Shown here piece after piece: positions 9,340 to 18,462 of a stretch of DNA of 45,421 nt. The translations under genes and the position numbers were made by a program. Positions within the stretch are counted from its first letter, which is position 1. Each line of letters starts with the position of its first letter. Where the stretch lies: contig QFXG01000028.1 in NCBI GenBank assembly GCA_003402285.1, positions 1 to 45,421 of the forward strand. Direction: 5' to 3'. This stretch comes from Candidatus Nitrotoga sp. SPKER (GTDB taxonomy: Bacteria; Pseudomonadota; Gammaproteobacteria; Burkholderiales; Gallionellaceae). The notes beneath the pieces were generated by a model. It did not search any database, was not told the DNA's origin, and was given only the letters and a program-made list of their open reading frames with translations.

Positions 9340-10071
9340 ATGATACCTGCCATGGATAACATACAACGAATTCTAATTATTGACGATGATTCTCGCTTAC
9401 GCTCGTTGTTACTCCGCTATCTGGGTGAACAAGGCTTTGCAGTAAAAACAGTCGTCGATGGTAGCGAGATGGATAAGGCCTTAGCACTCAATCGTTACCA
9501 TCTTTTGGTATTAGATCTGATGCTGCCCACTGAAGACGGATTATCTATTTTGCGACGCCTGCGCGGAGCAGGAGAAAACGTTCCGGTAATTTTACTTACC
9601 GCCAAGGGCGACGAAATAGATCGCATTATCGGATTAGAAATGGGAGCGGATGATTATCTTCCCAAACCGTTTAATCCACGCGAGTTAGTAGCACGCATTC
9701 ATGCAGTGCTGCGCCGCAAAGGAACACAGCCGATTGGCGCGCCGCAAACCGAAGAAAAAACAATCACATTCGGCATTTGTGAATTAAATTTGGCGACGCG
9801 TGCATTAAGCAAAGCAGGTAAAGCAATCACGCTCACGACGGGCGAATTTGCATTGCTCAAGGTACTTGTCACCCATCCTCGTCATCCTTTATCACGCGAC
9901 AAACTCATGGATCTGGCGCGTGGTCGTAACCATGATCCATTCGACCGCGCAATAGACGTGCAAATTTCTCGACTGCGTAAGCTCATTGAAGAAGACCTTG
10001 CACACCCACGTTTCATTCAGACAATTTGGGGACATGGTTATGTATTTGTGCCAGACGGAATAAAGTCTTGA
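9340..10071 (+). CDS. OmpR/RstA-type response regulator
   Basis: 243 residues. A receiver domain (about 5-120) has the acidic pair DDD, phospho-acceptor Asp59 in LVLDLMLP, the conserved Thr in LLTAKG and the Lys in LPKPFNP. It is followed by a winged-helix Trans_reg_C domain (about 145-240) with SRDKLMDLARGR and RAIDVQISRLRKLIE. The second Met at 9352 (MDNIQRILIIDDD) is an equally likely start; neither has a strong Shine-Dalgarno. Its stop overlaps the kinase start (TTGA), so the pair is translationally coupled. The repeated motif at 9272-9287 upstream suggests autoregulation. The exact orthologue (OmpR versus RstA) cannot be decided by eye. Confidence 0.93.
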   Translation: MIPAMDNIQRILIIDDDSRLRSLLLRYLGEQGFAVKTVVDGSEMDKALALNRYHLLVLDLMLPTEDGLSILRRLRGAGENVPVILLTAKGDEIDRIIGLEMGADDYLPKPFNPRELVARIHAVLRRKGTQPIGAPQTEEKTITFGICELNLATRALSKAGKAITLTTGEFALLKVLVTHPRHPLSRDKLMDLARGRNHDPFDRAIDVQISRLRKLIEEDLAHPRFIQTIWGHGYVFVPDGIKS

Positions 10072-11366
10072 TTAGTTTTCCAAAAACGTTATTGGCACGT
10101 GCTTTTTTACTCATCATGGTGCTGATCATCCTGTCTTTAACGGCAGCTCTGGCAATTTTCAATCAAGTCGAACGTGAACCGCATGCACAACAGATGGCGC
10201 AGCTGGTTGTGTCGGTAATCAATCTCACCCGCGCTGCCGTGCTCTCCGCCGCTCCGGAATGGCGCTCCGCACTACTCGACGAATTGGCGGATGTAGAAAA
10301 ATTGCATGTACAAATAGCAGACAAAAGTGATGTGCTCAAACCCTTGCCAACCCATCCTCTTGAATTGCATTTAATGATGCAAAAAGTACGCAAGAGTTTG
10401 GGTAAGAACACCCGTTTTGCTGCCGAACATAATGGTGTGAAAGCTGTGTGGGTAAGCTTTTTCATTGGCAATGAAGAATTCTGGGTGGCATTACCCAAAG
10501 AACACATCGAACATCCGGTATCGCAAGTATTATTAATATGGGGCAGCTTGGTTTTTGGCTTGGCCTTACTTGGTGCTTACTTTATTGCGCGTCAGGTAGC
10601 GTATCCCTTACAGCAACTTGCACAAGCGGCACAAAAAGTAGGCCAGGGTGCTGCCCTACAGCCATTACCAGAACGAGGCGCGCATGAAATCGTTGCGGTA
10701 ACACGCGCCTTTAATCAGATGTCCGCCGATCTCACCGCGAACGAACGTGAACGCGCGTTGGTGTTGGCAGGCATCTCGCATGACCTACGTACTCCTTTGA
10801 CGCGTGTGCGACTGGCCGCTGAATTTATCGCCGAGGAATCCCTACGTGAGGGACTGGCCGCTGACGTTGAACAGATGAATGCAGTCATTCAGCAATTCCT
10901 TGACTATGCGCGCCTGGATGAAGATGAAGTTGTTATTCAACTGAATATAAAATCTCTGGTGCGCGAAGTTGCCGAGCGATTTAAACAACAAGCAAAATCC
11001 CTTACGCTCGAACTGCATAATGTACCTACGCTGCAAGTCAGACCATTATTGTTGAAACGCGCGCTTTCCAACCTGCTGGATAATGCTATCAAACATGGTG
11101 GCGGCAATATTACTTTACAGCTCAAACAAGAAGAAAACCAAGTCAATCTCACAATAACGGATCGCGGTACGGGTATTCCTGCTGCGCAACACGAAGCAAT
11201 CAAGCGACCTTTCGCCCGCTTGGAAACCTCACGCAGCAATGTCACCGGAACAGGATTGGGATTAGCAATTGTTGAGCGTGCGGCCCGCTTGCATGGTGGC
11301 GAATTTCGTTTGAGAGATAGCGCAGAGGGTGGATTGATAGCTCAACTAATTTTGCCTTGCGCCTGA
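10068..11366 (+). CDS. EnvZ/RstB-type sensor histidine kinase
   Basis: 432 residues from a TTG start that overlaps the regulator's TGA stop and has GGAATAAAG just upstream. A first membrane segment lies at ~10-30, a periplasmic sensor part of ~120 residues follows, and a second membrane segment (VLLIWGSLVFGLALLGAYFI) leads into a HAMP linker. The H-box is GISHDLRTPLTR with the phospho-His at ~238, then the N-box LLDNAIKHG, G1 DRGTGIP and G2 GTGLGLAIV. It would sit in the inner membrane and phosphorylate the adjacent regulator. Signal unknown; the surrounding envelope-protein genes suggest an envelope cue. Confidence 0.93.
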   Translation: MISFPKTLLARAFLLIMVLIILSLTAALAIFNQVEREPHAQQMAQLVVSVINLTRAAVLSAAPEWRSALLDELADVEKLHVQIADKSDVLKPLPTHPLELHLMMQKVRKSLGKNTRFAAEHNGVKAVWVSFFIGNEEFWVALPKEHIEHPVSQVLLIWGSLVFGLALLGAYFIARQVAYPLQQLAQAAQKVGQGAALQPLPERGAHEIVAVTRAFNQMSADLTANERERALVLAGISHDLRTPLTRVRLAAEFIAEESLREGLAADVEQMNAVIQQFLDYARLDEDEVVIQLNIKSLVREVAERFKQQAKSLTLELHNVPTLQVRPLLLKRALSNLLDNAIKHGGGNITLQLKQEENQVNLTITDRGTGIPAAQHEAIKRPFARLETSRSNVTGTGLGLAIVERAARLHGGEFRLRDSAEGGLIAQLILPCA

Positions 11367-11509
11367 CGTTCGTTATGATTAATGACTCTTATTTAATCGC
11401 CGTATGAACTGTTCTTTCTGTCAAAATATTTATGTGTCCAATTGCAGCCCTACTGGAGCTGAATGTCTAAACTGGGTTCTATTAACTTCGACGGATCAGA
11501 ACACTATCA

Positions 11510-12292
11510 CTAGTATCGAATCCCAAACGCCAGCCTCATCATATTGCTGGCAGTAAAGTTTGCTTTGGGGTCCCAGGCGAGACGAACGAACCACGGTTGC
11601 TGATCGTAGGTCAGCGTTACACCTGTGCCGTGAAAAAACTCGGCATCTGAATCACTACGGCCTGCGCGCCGAAATAAGTCAACCGTCAGTCGAGACTGTT
11701 TGCCTGTTTGTCTGCGCAATACCAGGTGCGTAACACGTTGTTCGGTTTTAAGTCGGTCATCGTGAACTTGATACAGGGTTACCAAGCCGGCGTCATCCGG
11801 GTGCCATCCAGCGCCGAGCAATGTCGAGTCGTTTGGATCAAAGTTGAGATTGTAATAGGGTTTAAGATTGGTCCGCCCAAAACCAAGCAGCCCGAAGTAA
11901 GGTGCTTGTTTGCCATTGCTTAACTCCACGGTGGCGCTAGCGCCCAAGAATCCGCGCGACGCATACTGCCCTGAAACAATGATTCTTCCAAAAGACAAAG
12001 GGGATTGGCGTTCATAGCCAATGCGCATCTGTTGAAATTCAGTACCTCGCTGGTACTGACCGATCCAGAAAACATCCTCTTCCCGGTTGCCACGTAAATT
12101 GATGTCCGCCGCTGAACGGCCTGCGGTCTCATGGTAAAAGTTTGGAGTCAATTTCCAAGCGATTGCATGTTCCACGCTGACCGGGTCGTTGGGCTCAATA
12201 TCAGCCCGGTCTTAAATGGCTTGGGTTGGAGAGGATAGCAATGTAGCAATTGCCGCGACTAACACTGCTTTCCTGCACGATAACCAGCCCAT
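11510..12292 (-). pseudogene. outer-membrane beta-barrel protein interrupted by one stop codon
   Basis: Reading back from the open frame 11510-12175, the same frame continues upstream through VSVPDN... to an ATG at 12290-12292. It encodes a good signal peptide, MGWLSCRKAVLVAAIATLLS, then SPTQAI, a TAA stop (12212-12214), and DRADIEPNDPVSVEHAIAW. So one nonsense codon (possibly from CAA, Gln) separates the signal peptide from an otherwise intact mature protein. The ~220-residue remainder has alternating amphipathic strands and ends in GIRY, an aromatic C-terminus typical of outer-membrane barrels. If translated from the GTG at 12175, the protein would lack a signal peptide. Convergent with the kinase gene. 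Either a recent pseudogene or a base-call error. Confidence 0.65.
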
Positions 12293-12344
12293 TATTTACT
12301 GGATCAGCCCAGCTTTTTCAGACTGCACCGGACTGATATGAAAT

Positions 12345-14126
12345 TCAGTCGCATACCTTAAAGTTTTTCTGCTGGCAATCATTTGCCATTTTCTGTGCTT
12401 TTGTGACTTGCTGTAATGTCATTTGCTTTGAAACGATCTCGCGACTCTTTGCTGCTTCCCCGTATCCAAGACCTGAACTCAGATTGAACCACATGTGTGC
12501 ACGAACATAATCCAGGGCAACACCTTTTCCTTCCCCATACATTTCGCCTAAATTGTATTGCGCATGCGCATTCTCCTGCATTGCCGCCAGACGATACCAT
12601 TTTACGGCTTCAGCGTAATCTTGCGGAACACCCTGCCCTATCTTATAACTCACCCCGAGGTTGTATTGCGCTTCTGCTTGCCCTTGGGCAGCTGCTAAAC
12701 GCCACCACTTGACTGCTTGTGTGGCATCCTGCACAACACCTTGCCCTTTATCATACATATAGCCAAGATTGAATTGCGCCAGATTATCTCCCTGTATCGC
12801 AGCCAGACGATACCATTTGGCAGCTTCAAGGTAGTCTTGCGGAACGCTTTGCCCACTGTAATACATCAAACCAAGGTTGTTTTGCGCATGTGCATTCCCT
12901 TGCTCTGCTGCTAACCGGTACCACCTGACAGCCTCAGCGTAGTCCTGCGGGACGCCTTGTCCTTTCATATAACTCACGCCGAGATTAAATTGTGCTTCCG
13001 ATTGCCCTTGTGCGGCTGCTAATCGCCACCATTTGAGTGCCTCTGTAGAATCCTGCACAAGGCCTTGCCCGTTGGCATACTTCAAGCCTAGATCGTATTG
13101 CGCATTCGCATTTTCCTGTGCTGCGGCCAGACGATACCATTTCACTGCTTCAGCATAGTCCTGCGCAACACCTTGCCCTTTGTCATACAAATAGCCAAGA
13201 TTGAATTGCGCATTCGCGTTCCCTTGCGCTGCAGCCAGACGGTACCACTTCACGGCATCTACATAATCCTGTGCAACACCTTGCCCATTTGCATATTTCA
13301 AACCAAGCTCGTATTGAGCATTCACATTCCCTTGTATTGCAGCCAGGCGATACCATTTCACGGCTTCTGCGTAGTCCTGTGCAGCACCTTGTCCGTTGGC
13401 ATACTTAAAACCAAGATTCAATTGCGCATTCAAATTTCCCTGTGCTGCAGCCAGGCGATACCACCTGACTGCCTCAGCATAATCTTGTGGGGCGCCTCGC
13501 CCTTCGTCATACATCACGCCAAGATTATATTGCGCCAGCATATCCCCTTGAGCTGCTGCCAGGCGCCACCATTTAAGTGCTTCCGTGTAATCCTGCACAA
13601 CGCCTTGTCCGTTGGCATAGCTCGAACCAAGATTATATTGTGCATCTGTGTTTCCCTGCGCCGCAGCTAGCCTGTACCATTTCACGGCTTCTGCATAATC
13701 CTGTGCAACACCTTGCCCGTTTTTATACCAATGACCGAGAATTATTGGCGCCCTCGCATCTCCATGCGTTGCAGCTAGTCGATACCATTTCACTGCTTCT
13801 GTGTGATCCTGGGAAATACCCATTCCTTTTTCATACATCAAGCCGAGATCGTATTCTGCATGCGCATTACCCTGGGCCGCTGCTAATCGATACCATTTAA
13901 TTGCTTCAGCGTAGTTATGCGTAACGCCCTTCCCTTGGCTATACATATAGCCCAGATTAAATTGCGCTTTCGCATTTCCCTGCGCTGCAGCCAGACGGTA
14001 CCACTTTATAGCAGCTATGTAGTCACCACGTTTATAGGAAGCCAAGCCATCTTCGAATATAGACGCCCACGCCATCCCAACATTCAACAGTAACGCAGTC
14101 AATATACAGAATAGTAGTCGTTTCAT
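12345..14126 (-). CDS. Sel1-repeat (TPR-like) exported protein, ~15 units
   Basis: 593 residues. A signal peptide (ends near AWAS at ~20) is followed by 14 full 36-residue Sel1-like repeats plus a degenerate last unit (YVRAHMWFNLSSGLGYGEAA). Each unit follows the pattern YAEAVKWYRLAAAQGNA.AQYNLG..Y..GQGV.QD. Units 5, 10 and 13 carry WWRLAAAQG in place of WYRLAAAQG. Such solenoids serve as protein-interaction scaffolds, here probably in the periplasm. The 108-bp DNA repeats are near-identical, so copy number can change by recombination. Transcribed on its own; partner unknown. Confidence 0.93.
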   Translation of the reverse strand: MKRLLFCILTALLLNVGMAWASIFEDGLASYKRGDYIAAIKWYRLAAAQGNAKAQFNLGYMYSQGKGVTHNYAEAIKWYRLAAAQGNAHAEYDLGLMYEKGMGISQDHTEAVKWYRLAATHGDARAPIILGHWYKNGQGVAQDYAEAVKWYRLAAAQGNTDAQYNLGSSYANGQGVVQDYTEALKWWRLAAAQGDMLAQYNLGVMYDEGRGAPQDYAEAVRWYRLAAAQGNLNAQLNLGFKYANGQGAAQDYAEAVKWYRLAAIQGNVNAQYELGLKYANGQGVAQDYVDAVKWYRLAAAQGNANAQFNLGYLYDKGQGVAQDYAEAVKWYRLAAAQENANAQYDLGLKYANGQGLVQDSTEALKWWRLAAAQGQSEAQFNLGVSYMKGQGVPQDYAEAVRWYRLAAEQGNAHAQNNLGLMYYSGQSVPQDYLEAAKWYRLAAIQGDNLAQFNLGYMYDKGQGVVQDATQAVKWWRLAAAQGQAEAQYNLGVSYKIGQGVPQDYAEAVKWYRLAAMQENAHAQYNLGEMYGEGKGVALDYVRAHMWFNLSSGLGYGEAAKSREIVSKQMTLQQVTKAQKMANDCQQKNFKVCD

Positions 14127-14274
14127 TGGTCACCTTATTGTGCAACAGCGAAGGGTGGCTTAAGTCAATAGATGGCAGCGAGCGGGAAAGCTCGCCAGAG
14201 ATTAGGAAACTTTGAATTTTAAATACAAAAGAGACTGCTAAGTTTGCAGCCCTTTTGTGCGCTATGCCTTAAAA

Positions 14275-14526
14275 TTATTTGGCGGCAGCGTCTTTTTCAC
14301 ACTTTTTCAAAAAGCTGTTCTTAGCTGCTCCGGCCAATTTTTTCTCAGTGGCTTGAATGTCGCAGGCGGTAAGTACAAGATCCTTATTACATTTTTTCAA
14401 GAAACTGTTCTTGGCGGCGCCAGCCAGTTTCTTTTCAGCTGCCTTATCATCGCAACTACTGTCAGCAGCGAAAGTCATGTTGGCGGCAAACAGACTCAAT
14501 ACAACAATAATCGCAAGCTTCTTCAT
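14275..14526 (-). CDS. PsiF-repeat exported small protein
   Basis: 83 residues from the ATG at 14526, chosen because GAGGAGG lies 8 nt upstream and because a signal peptide (MKKLAIIVVLSLFAANMTFA) follows directly. The mature part is two copies of CDxxAxEKKLAGAAKNSFLKKC. This spacing of Cys, Lys-x-Leu-x-Gly and Phe-Leu-x-x-Cys fits the PsiF repeat (a phosphate-starvation-associated family), though the function of PsiF is not known. Each repeat has two cysteines that could pair after export. It is upstream of, and on the same strand as, the Sel1 gene, 148 nt away. Confidence 0.75.
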   Translation of the reverse strand: MKKLAIIVVLSLFAANMTFAADSSCDDKAAEKKLAGAAKNSFLKKCNKDLVLTACDIQATEKKLAGAAKNSFLKKCEKDAAAK

Positions 14527-14736
14527 CGACGGCCTCCTCAGGTTGTTGAACTTATGCACAGAATTAATCATTGATTTATAACCTTACCGGAACATGACAA
14601 GCATCACAAGAGGCAGATTACCGCACAACAAGTTCCAGATATCACAGCGTGCTTTATCGAACAGACAATATTTAGCGGGCCATCAACCAAGAGTTTTTTG
14701 ACCAAAACCGCATTGCAATAATAGTCTTTGTAGCAA

Positions 14737-15417
14737 TCACACCTCGTGCAGTACACCATCCATCAAGCGAAGCTGGCGCTGCATTTTTCCTGCTAATTCC
14801 AAGTCATGGGTAACGACAATGAAACTGGTATTAAGCCTGGAGTTAAGTTCTTGCATTAGTTCAAATAATGCTTGCGCACTGGCGCGATCAAGATTTCCGG
14901 TAGGTTCGTCTGCTAATACGCAGGCTGGCTCGGTGACAAGTGCGCGTGCTACGGCGACACGCTGGCGTTCACCACCAGAAAGTTCGGCGGGTAAATGCTC
15001 TGTACGGTGTGCGAGACCTACCAGCCCGAGCATACGGGCGGCGATCGGATCTGTTTCACTGCGCTTCATGCCACGAATAAGTAATGGCATGGCAACATTT
15101 TCCAGCGCGGTGAATTCTGCTAGCAGATGATGGAACTGGTACACAAAACCCAGCGCCTGGTTACGCAGCGTGCCACGCTCTGCTTCATTCATGGCTTGCA
15201 CATCATGGCCAAGAATGGCGACGCTGCCGCTGCTGGCCTTGTCCAATCCACCGAGCAAGTGAAGCAAAGTACTTTTGCCAGAGCCAGAACTACCTACGAT
15301 AGCGATACGTTCACCGCGCATGACATCAATGTTAACGCCGGTAAGCACGGGCACATTGAGTTTTCCTTGGACAAAGGTTTTGCATAAATTGCGGCATGAA
15401 ATGACCATCTCACTCAT
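14737..15417 (-). CDS. lolD: LolD, ATPase of the lipoprotein-releasing ABC transporter
   Basis: 226 residues from the ATG at 15415-15417, where the stop of lolC overlaps, so a longer upstream start is rejected. It has Walker A GSSGSGKST, the ABC signature LSGGERQRVAVARAL, Walker B CVLADEPTGNLD and the H-loop VVTHD. LolD powers transfer of outer-membrane lipoproteins from the inner membrane to the LolA chaperone. It is the second gene of a lolC-lolD operon with a translational overlap. Length and motifs are normal. Confidence 0.95.
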   Translation of the reverse strand: MSEMVISCRNLCKTFVQGKLNVPVLTGVNIDVMRGERIAIVGSSGSGKSTLLHLLGGLDKASSGSVAILGHDVQAMNEAERGTLRNQALGFVYQFHHLLAEFTALENVAMPLLIRGMKRSETDPIAARMLGLVGLAHRTEHLPAELSGGERQRVAVARALVTEPACVLADEPTGNLDRASAQALFELMQELNSRLNTSFIVVTHDLELAGKMQRQLRLMDGVLHEV

Positions 15418-16654
15418 AGCGTAGCGCCTCCGCCGGTTGTGTCCTGGAGGCACGCCAACTTGGATAGAGTGTCGCGAACAGGCTGATGAGGAAGGAAAAG
15501 CATGCCACGACCAACACATCGTCGCGCTGTAAATCGGAGGGTAGCTCGTTGATGAAATACACTTCCTTGGAAAGAAAGTGCATGCCCAACAGTCGTTCTA
15601 TAAAAGGAACCACAGTATCGATGTTGAGGCTTAACAGTATACCTCCTCCAACGCCGAATACTGAACCGATCAGTCCAATCAGAGCGCCTTGCACAATGAA
15701 AATTTTCATAATACTGGCAGGCGAGGCACCGAGCGTGCGCAGAATGGCGATGTCGGCTTGTTTGTCAGTAACCGCCATGACCAGTGTGGAGACAATGTTG
15801 AATGCAGCTACCGCCACGATGAGTGAAAGAATGATAAACATCATTTTTTTTTCGATCTGCACCGCGCGGAAATAATTAGAGTGCTGGCGCGTCCAGTCAC
15901 TAACGTATGTATTGCGCGGCAAGGCGCGTTGTATCTCAACGGCTACTTGAGGAGCCAAATCCAGATCATTCAAACGTGCGCTGATACCGCTTATCGCACT
16001 CCCCATTTGATAGAGCTTCTGCGCGTCATTCAGATGAATCAAAGCGAGCGTATTGTCATAGGGTGCCATACCGATCTCGAAAATACCGACTACGCGGAAT
16101 TGCTTGAGGCGCGGTACCATTCCAGCAGGCGTGATCTGCCCTTGGGGAGAGATGAGTAGTACCTTGTCGTTCAGATGCACACCGAGTGTGCGCGCCAAGT
16201 CTGAACCCAACACTATACCGAAACCACCTTCCTGCAACGCTTCCAGCGAACCAGCTTTCATCTTGTCAGAGAGATCTATTACCTTGCTTTCATGCTGCGG
16301 CAAAATACCGCGCACCAGTACGCCCTGTACGTTTTGATCAAACGAGATCATGCCTTGCCCATTCACAAAAGGCGCGGCAGCGGCCACTTGCGGATATTTT
16401 GCCGTGAGCTGTAAGGTAGGTTGCCAATCGACCATATAGTTTCCCTCTTCACTGATTTGCAGGTGGGGCGCGATACCTAGAATACGTGTACGAATTTCTT
16501 TTTGAAAACCGTTCATCACCGACAGCACTACAATCAGTGCGGCCACGCCCAAGGCCATACCCAGCATGGAAATAAGCGAAATAAAGGAAATAAAATGATT
16601 GCGCCGCTTGGCACGGGTGTAACGCAGACCAATAAAAAGTTCGTAAGGACGCAA
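15410..16654 (-). CDS. lolC: LolC/LolE, permease of the lipoprotein-releasing ABC transporter
   Basis: 414 residues, starting at a TTG (16652-16654). No ATG/GTG lies upstream before the TAG stop, and the family N-terminus (RPYELFIGLRYTRAKRRNHF) fits this start. The first membrane helix is at ~22-48 (FISLISMLGMALGVAALIVV). A large periplasmic domain (~50-265) follows, then an FtsX-type C-terminal domain with three helices (~270-410). Only one permease gene is present here, which may serve as a LolC/LolE hybrid (LolF-like). It overlaps lolD by eight bases. Confidence 0.94.
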   Translation of the reverse strand: MRPYELFIGLRYTRAKRRNHFISFISLISMLGMALGVAALIVVLSVMNGFQKEIRTRILGIAPHLQISEEGNYMVDWQPTLQLTAKYPQVAAAAPFVNGQGMISFDQNVQGVLVRGILPQHESKVIDLSDKMKAGSLEALQEGGFGIVLGSDLARTLGVHLNDKVLLISPQGQITPAGMVPRLKQFRVVGIFEIGMAPYDNTLALIHLNDAQKLYQMGSAISGISARLNDLDLAPQVAVEIQRALPRNTYVSDWTRQHSNYFRAVQIEKKMMFIILSLIVAVAAFNIVSTLVMAVTDKQADIAILRTLGASPASIMKIFIVQGALIGLIGSVFGVGGGILLSLNIDTVVPFIERLLGMHFLSKEVYFINELPSDLQRDDVLVVACFSFLISLFATLYPSWRASRTQPAEALRYE

Positions 16655-16852
16655 AGTGAAGAGCTCAAAATGAAATGGGCGCTAGTTTGCCACAAGAGCG
16701 TTCTCTGTGGGATGGTAAACTGACGCGTACAAAAATACTTCACGACTGTCGTTCTAGGCATCCCTATACGAATTTAAAGATACAAGGGCTTTCTTGATTG
16801 GATATTTAGGTGACCACAATACGCTGATTAAGTAATTTCGGACTAATGCAAC

Positions 16853-17890
16853 ATGAAAAATGTAGACATCGTTATCCTTGATTTATTCTTGCCGCAAGAA
16901 ATTTCTGTTGATGCTTGTACCGGCCTATCCTTGCCTGTTCTGGAGAAAATGCTGGCGCGTGGCAAATTTGAATTGTTGCCATCAAAAATTTATTCAACAG
17001 GTACGTTGGAAGAATGGCTATGCCGAACGTTTGGTGTCTCACGACAATTGGACGAACCCATCGCACCGGTTACCTTAATAGCGGACGGAATGCAGCCAGG
17101 CACAGGCTACTGGTTACGAGCTGATCCAGTGCATTTGCAAATACAGCGCACGCAGTTGTTTTTGCATCCAGATGTACCATTAAATGCAGATGAAGCAGCT
17201 CAACTGTGTACCAGTTTGAATACACATTTTGCTGCTGAAGGTTTACGTTTTTTTTCGCCTCATCCACAGCGCTGGTATCTACAGATGAAAAACGTTCCAG
17301 ACATCGTGACACGTCCCCTGTCACAGGTGGCAAGCAGGAATGTACAAACGTATTTACCGAAAGGACAGGATGCATTGCGTTGGCATAAAGTTTTTAACGA
17401 AATCCAGATGCTTTTTTTCGAACATGCGGTTAATCAGACGCGCGAGGCACGAGGGGATTTGCCCATAAACAGTCTATGGCTGTGGGGGGGAGGACAGGCA
17501 GTGGAACAATTGGCACGGCCTTATACGAAAGTTTGTGGCGACAGTTTTTTGGCCGAGGCTTTCGCACAGGCGGCAGGCATTCCTCATCAGAGATTGCCGG
17601 ATGATTTGGCCCAGCATGTTGATGATAATGAAGGTGATATGCTAATCGTCTGGGAAAGTTTGCGTCGCCCCTTCCAGCAAGGCGACCTGCATACCTGGCG
17701 CGATTCGGTGCAATGTCTGGAGCAGAATTATATTGCACCATTGTGGAAAGCATTGCGCAACGGGCACATCAAGCAGTTAAGCTTAAATATATTGAATGCA
17801 GGCATTCCCAAGCGATTGGTATTGACGCGCAGTGCGGTGTGGAAGCCGTGGCGTTTGTCCAAATCCTTAGCGCAGTATGCGTTGTCGTAG
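16853..17890 (+). CDS. RpfE-type / phosphoglycerate-mutase-like protein (COG4255-like)
   Basis: 345 residues. The body contains the recognisable stretches GTGYWLRADPVHLQ, INSLWLWGGG and DMLIVWESLRRPFQQGDLHTW. These match a betaproteobacterial family annotated either as an RpfE-type regulatory protein or as a cofactor-independent phosphoglycerate-mutase-like protein. In many betaproteobacteria it lies between lol genes and recJ. Here it is divergent from lolC, but recJ does not follow. I see no obvious phosphoglycerate-mutase catalytic motifs by eye, so enzymatic function is doubtful. No signal peptide. Confidence 0.7.
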   Translation: MKNVDIVILDLFLPQEISVDACTGLSLPVLEKMLARGKFELLPSKIYSTGTLEEWLCRTFGVSRQLDEPIAPVTLIADGMQPGTGYWLRADPVHLQIQRTQLFLHPDVPLNADEAAQLCTSLNTHFAAEGLRFFSPHPQRWYLQMKNVPDIVTRPLSQVASRNVQTYLPKGQDALRWHKVFNEIQMLFFEHAVNQTREARGDLPINSLWLWGGGQAVEQLARPYTKVCGDSFLAEAFAQAAGIPHQRLPDDLAQHVDDNEGDMLIVWESLRRPFQQGDLHTWRDSVQCLEQNYIAPLWKALRNGHIKQLSLNILNAGIPKRLVLTRSAVWKPWRLSKSLAQYALS

Positions 17891-18462
17891 CGCCAATAAC
17901 CAGACTGCAACTTTCCACTAAGTAAACACCGAACAAGCACACGCGACGCGATGACATGAGCGATACGGCTCAATCAACGCGCATAGCTCCGCTCATGGCA
18001 TCAGTGTCTCCATTCGCGCCAGAAACTCCGCTTTGCACGTCGAGCGCGCGCGTTTCCGAATCCCCTCGTCGCCATGCTCATTTGTTTTATGTTCGTCTGC
18101 ACCCCGATAATTCTATTCAGAGCAATATGACATGCAGCTACCGCAAATGACAGGCTTATAGTGCGTTTCCCTAAATCTTAAATAAATCATCTCCTGCGAA
18201 TCCAAAGCCTACCGCTGACACCCTCCAAAAAATTGGACAACATCGCAAAAACCACTTGCTCGCGTCAAAGCTGACGCTTTTAACTATCTATTAAATATAG
18301 AAGCAAGCTTATTGCACCCATCAGCTGGACTTATAAACATTCATGGTGAATTACTGCGGAAATCAGCTGCTAATCTTAGCTTAGCCAGTCCGTTAGATAT
18401 TCTACAATGAGCACCATTCTGATAATACTCAACAATATCTGATGTAATTTTTAATTAAAATT
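17891..18462. other. intergenic, no gene seen
   Basis: About 570 nt ahead of the diguanylate cyclase gene. It contains the 11-bp sequence TCCCTAAATCT (18168-18178), which recurs inverted right after that gene. The 64-codon plus-strand frame at 17956-18150 has no family resemblance or ribosome-binding site and is not called. Confidence 0.4.
18168..18178 (+). repeat. left member of an inverted repeat flanking the diguanylate cyclase gene
   Basis: TCCCTAAATCT is an exact inverted match of AGATTTAGGGA at 20186-20196. Flanking bases also match partly (about 16 of 20). The two copies bracket the GGDEF gene. Confidence 0.4.

Noticed and set aside
11405-11554. 49-codon Cys-containing plus-strand frame (MNCSFCQNIYVSNC...)
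   Set aside because: No ribosome-binding site, no family resemblance, and it overlaps the end of the barrel gene. A zinc-ribbon look from CSFC alone is not enough.
13098-13900. Long plus-strand frames (190 and 107 codons) opposite the Sel1 gene
   Set aside because: They are antisense shadows created by the periodic 108-bp repeats.
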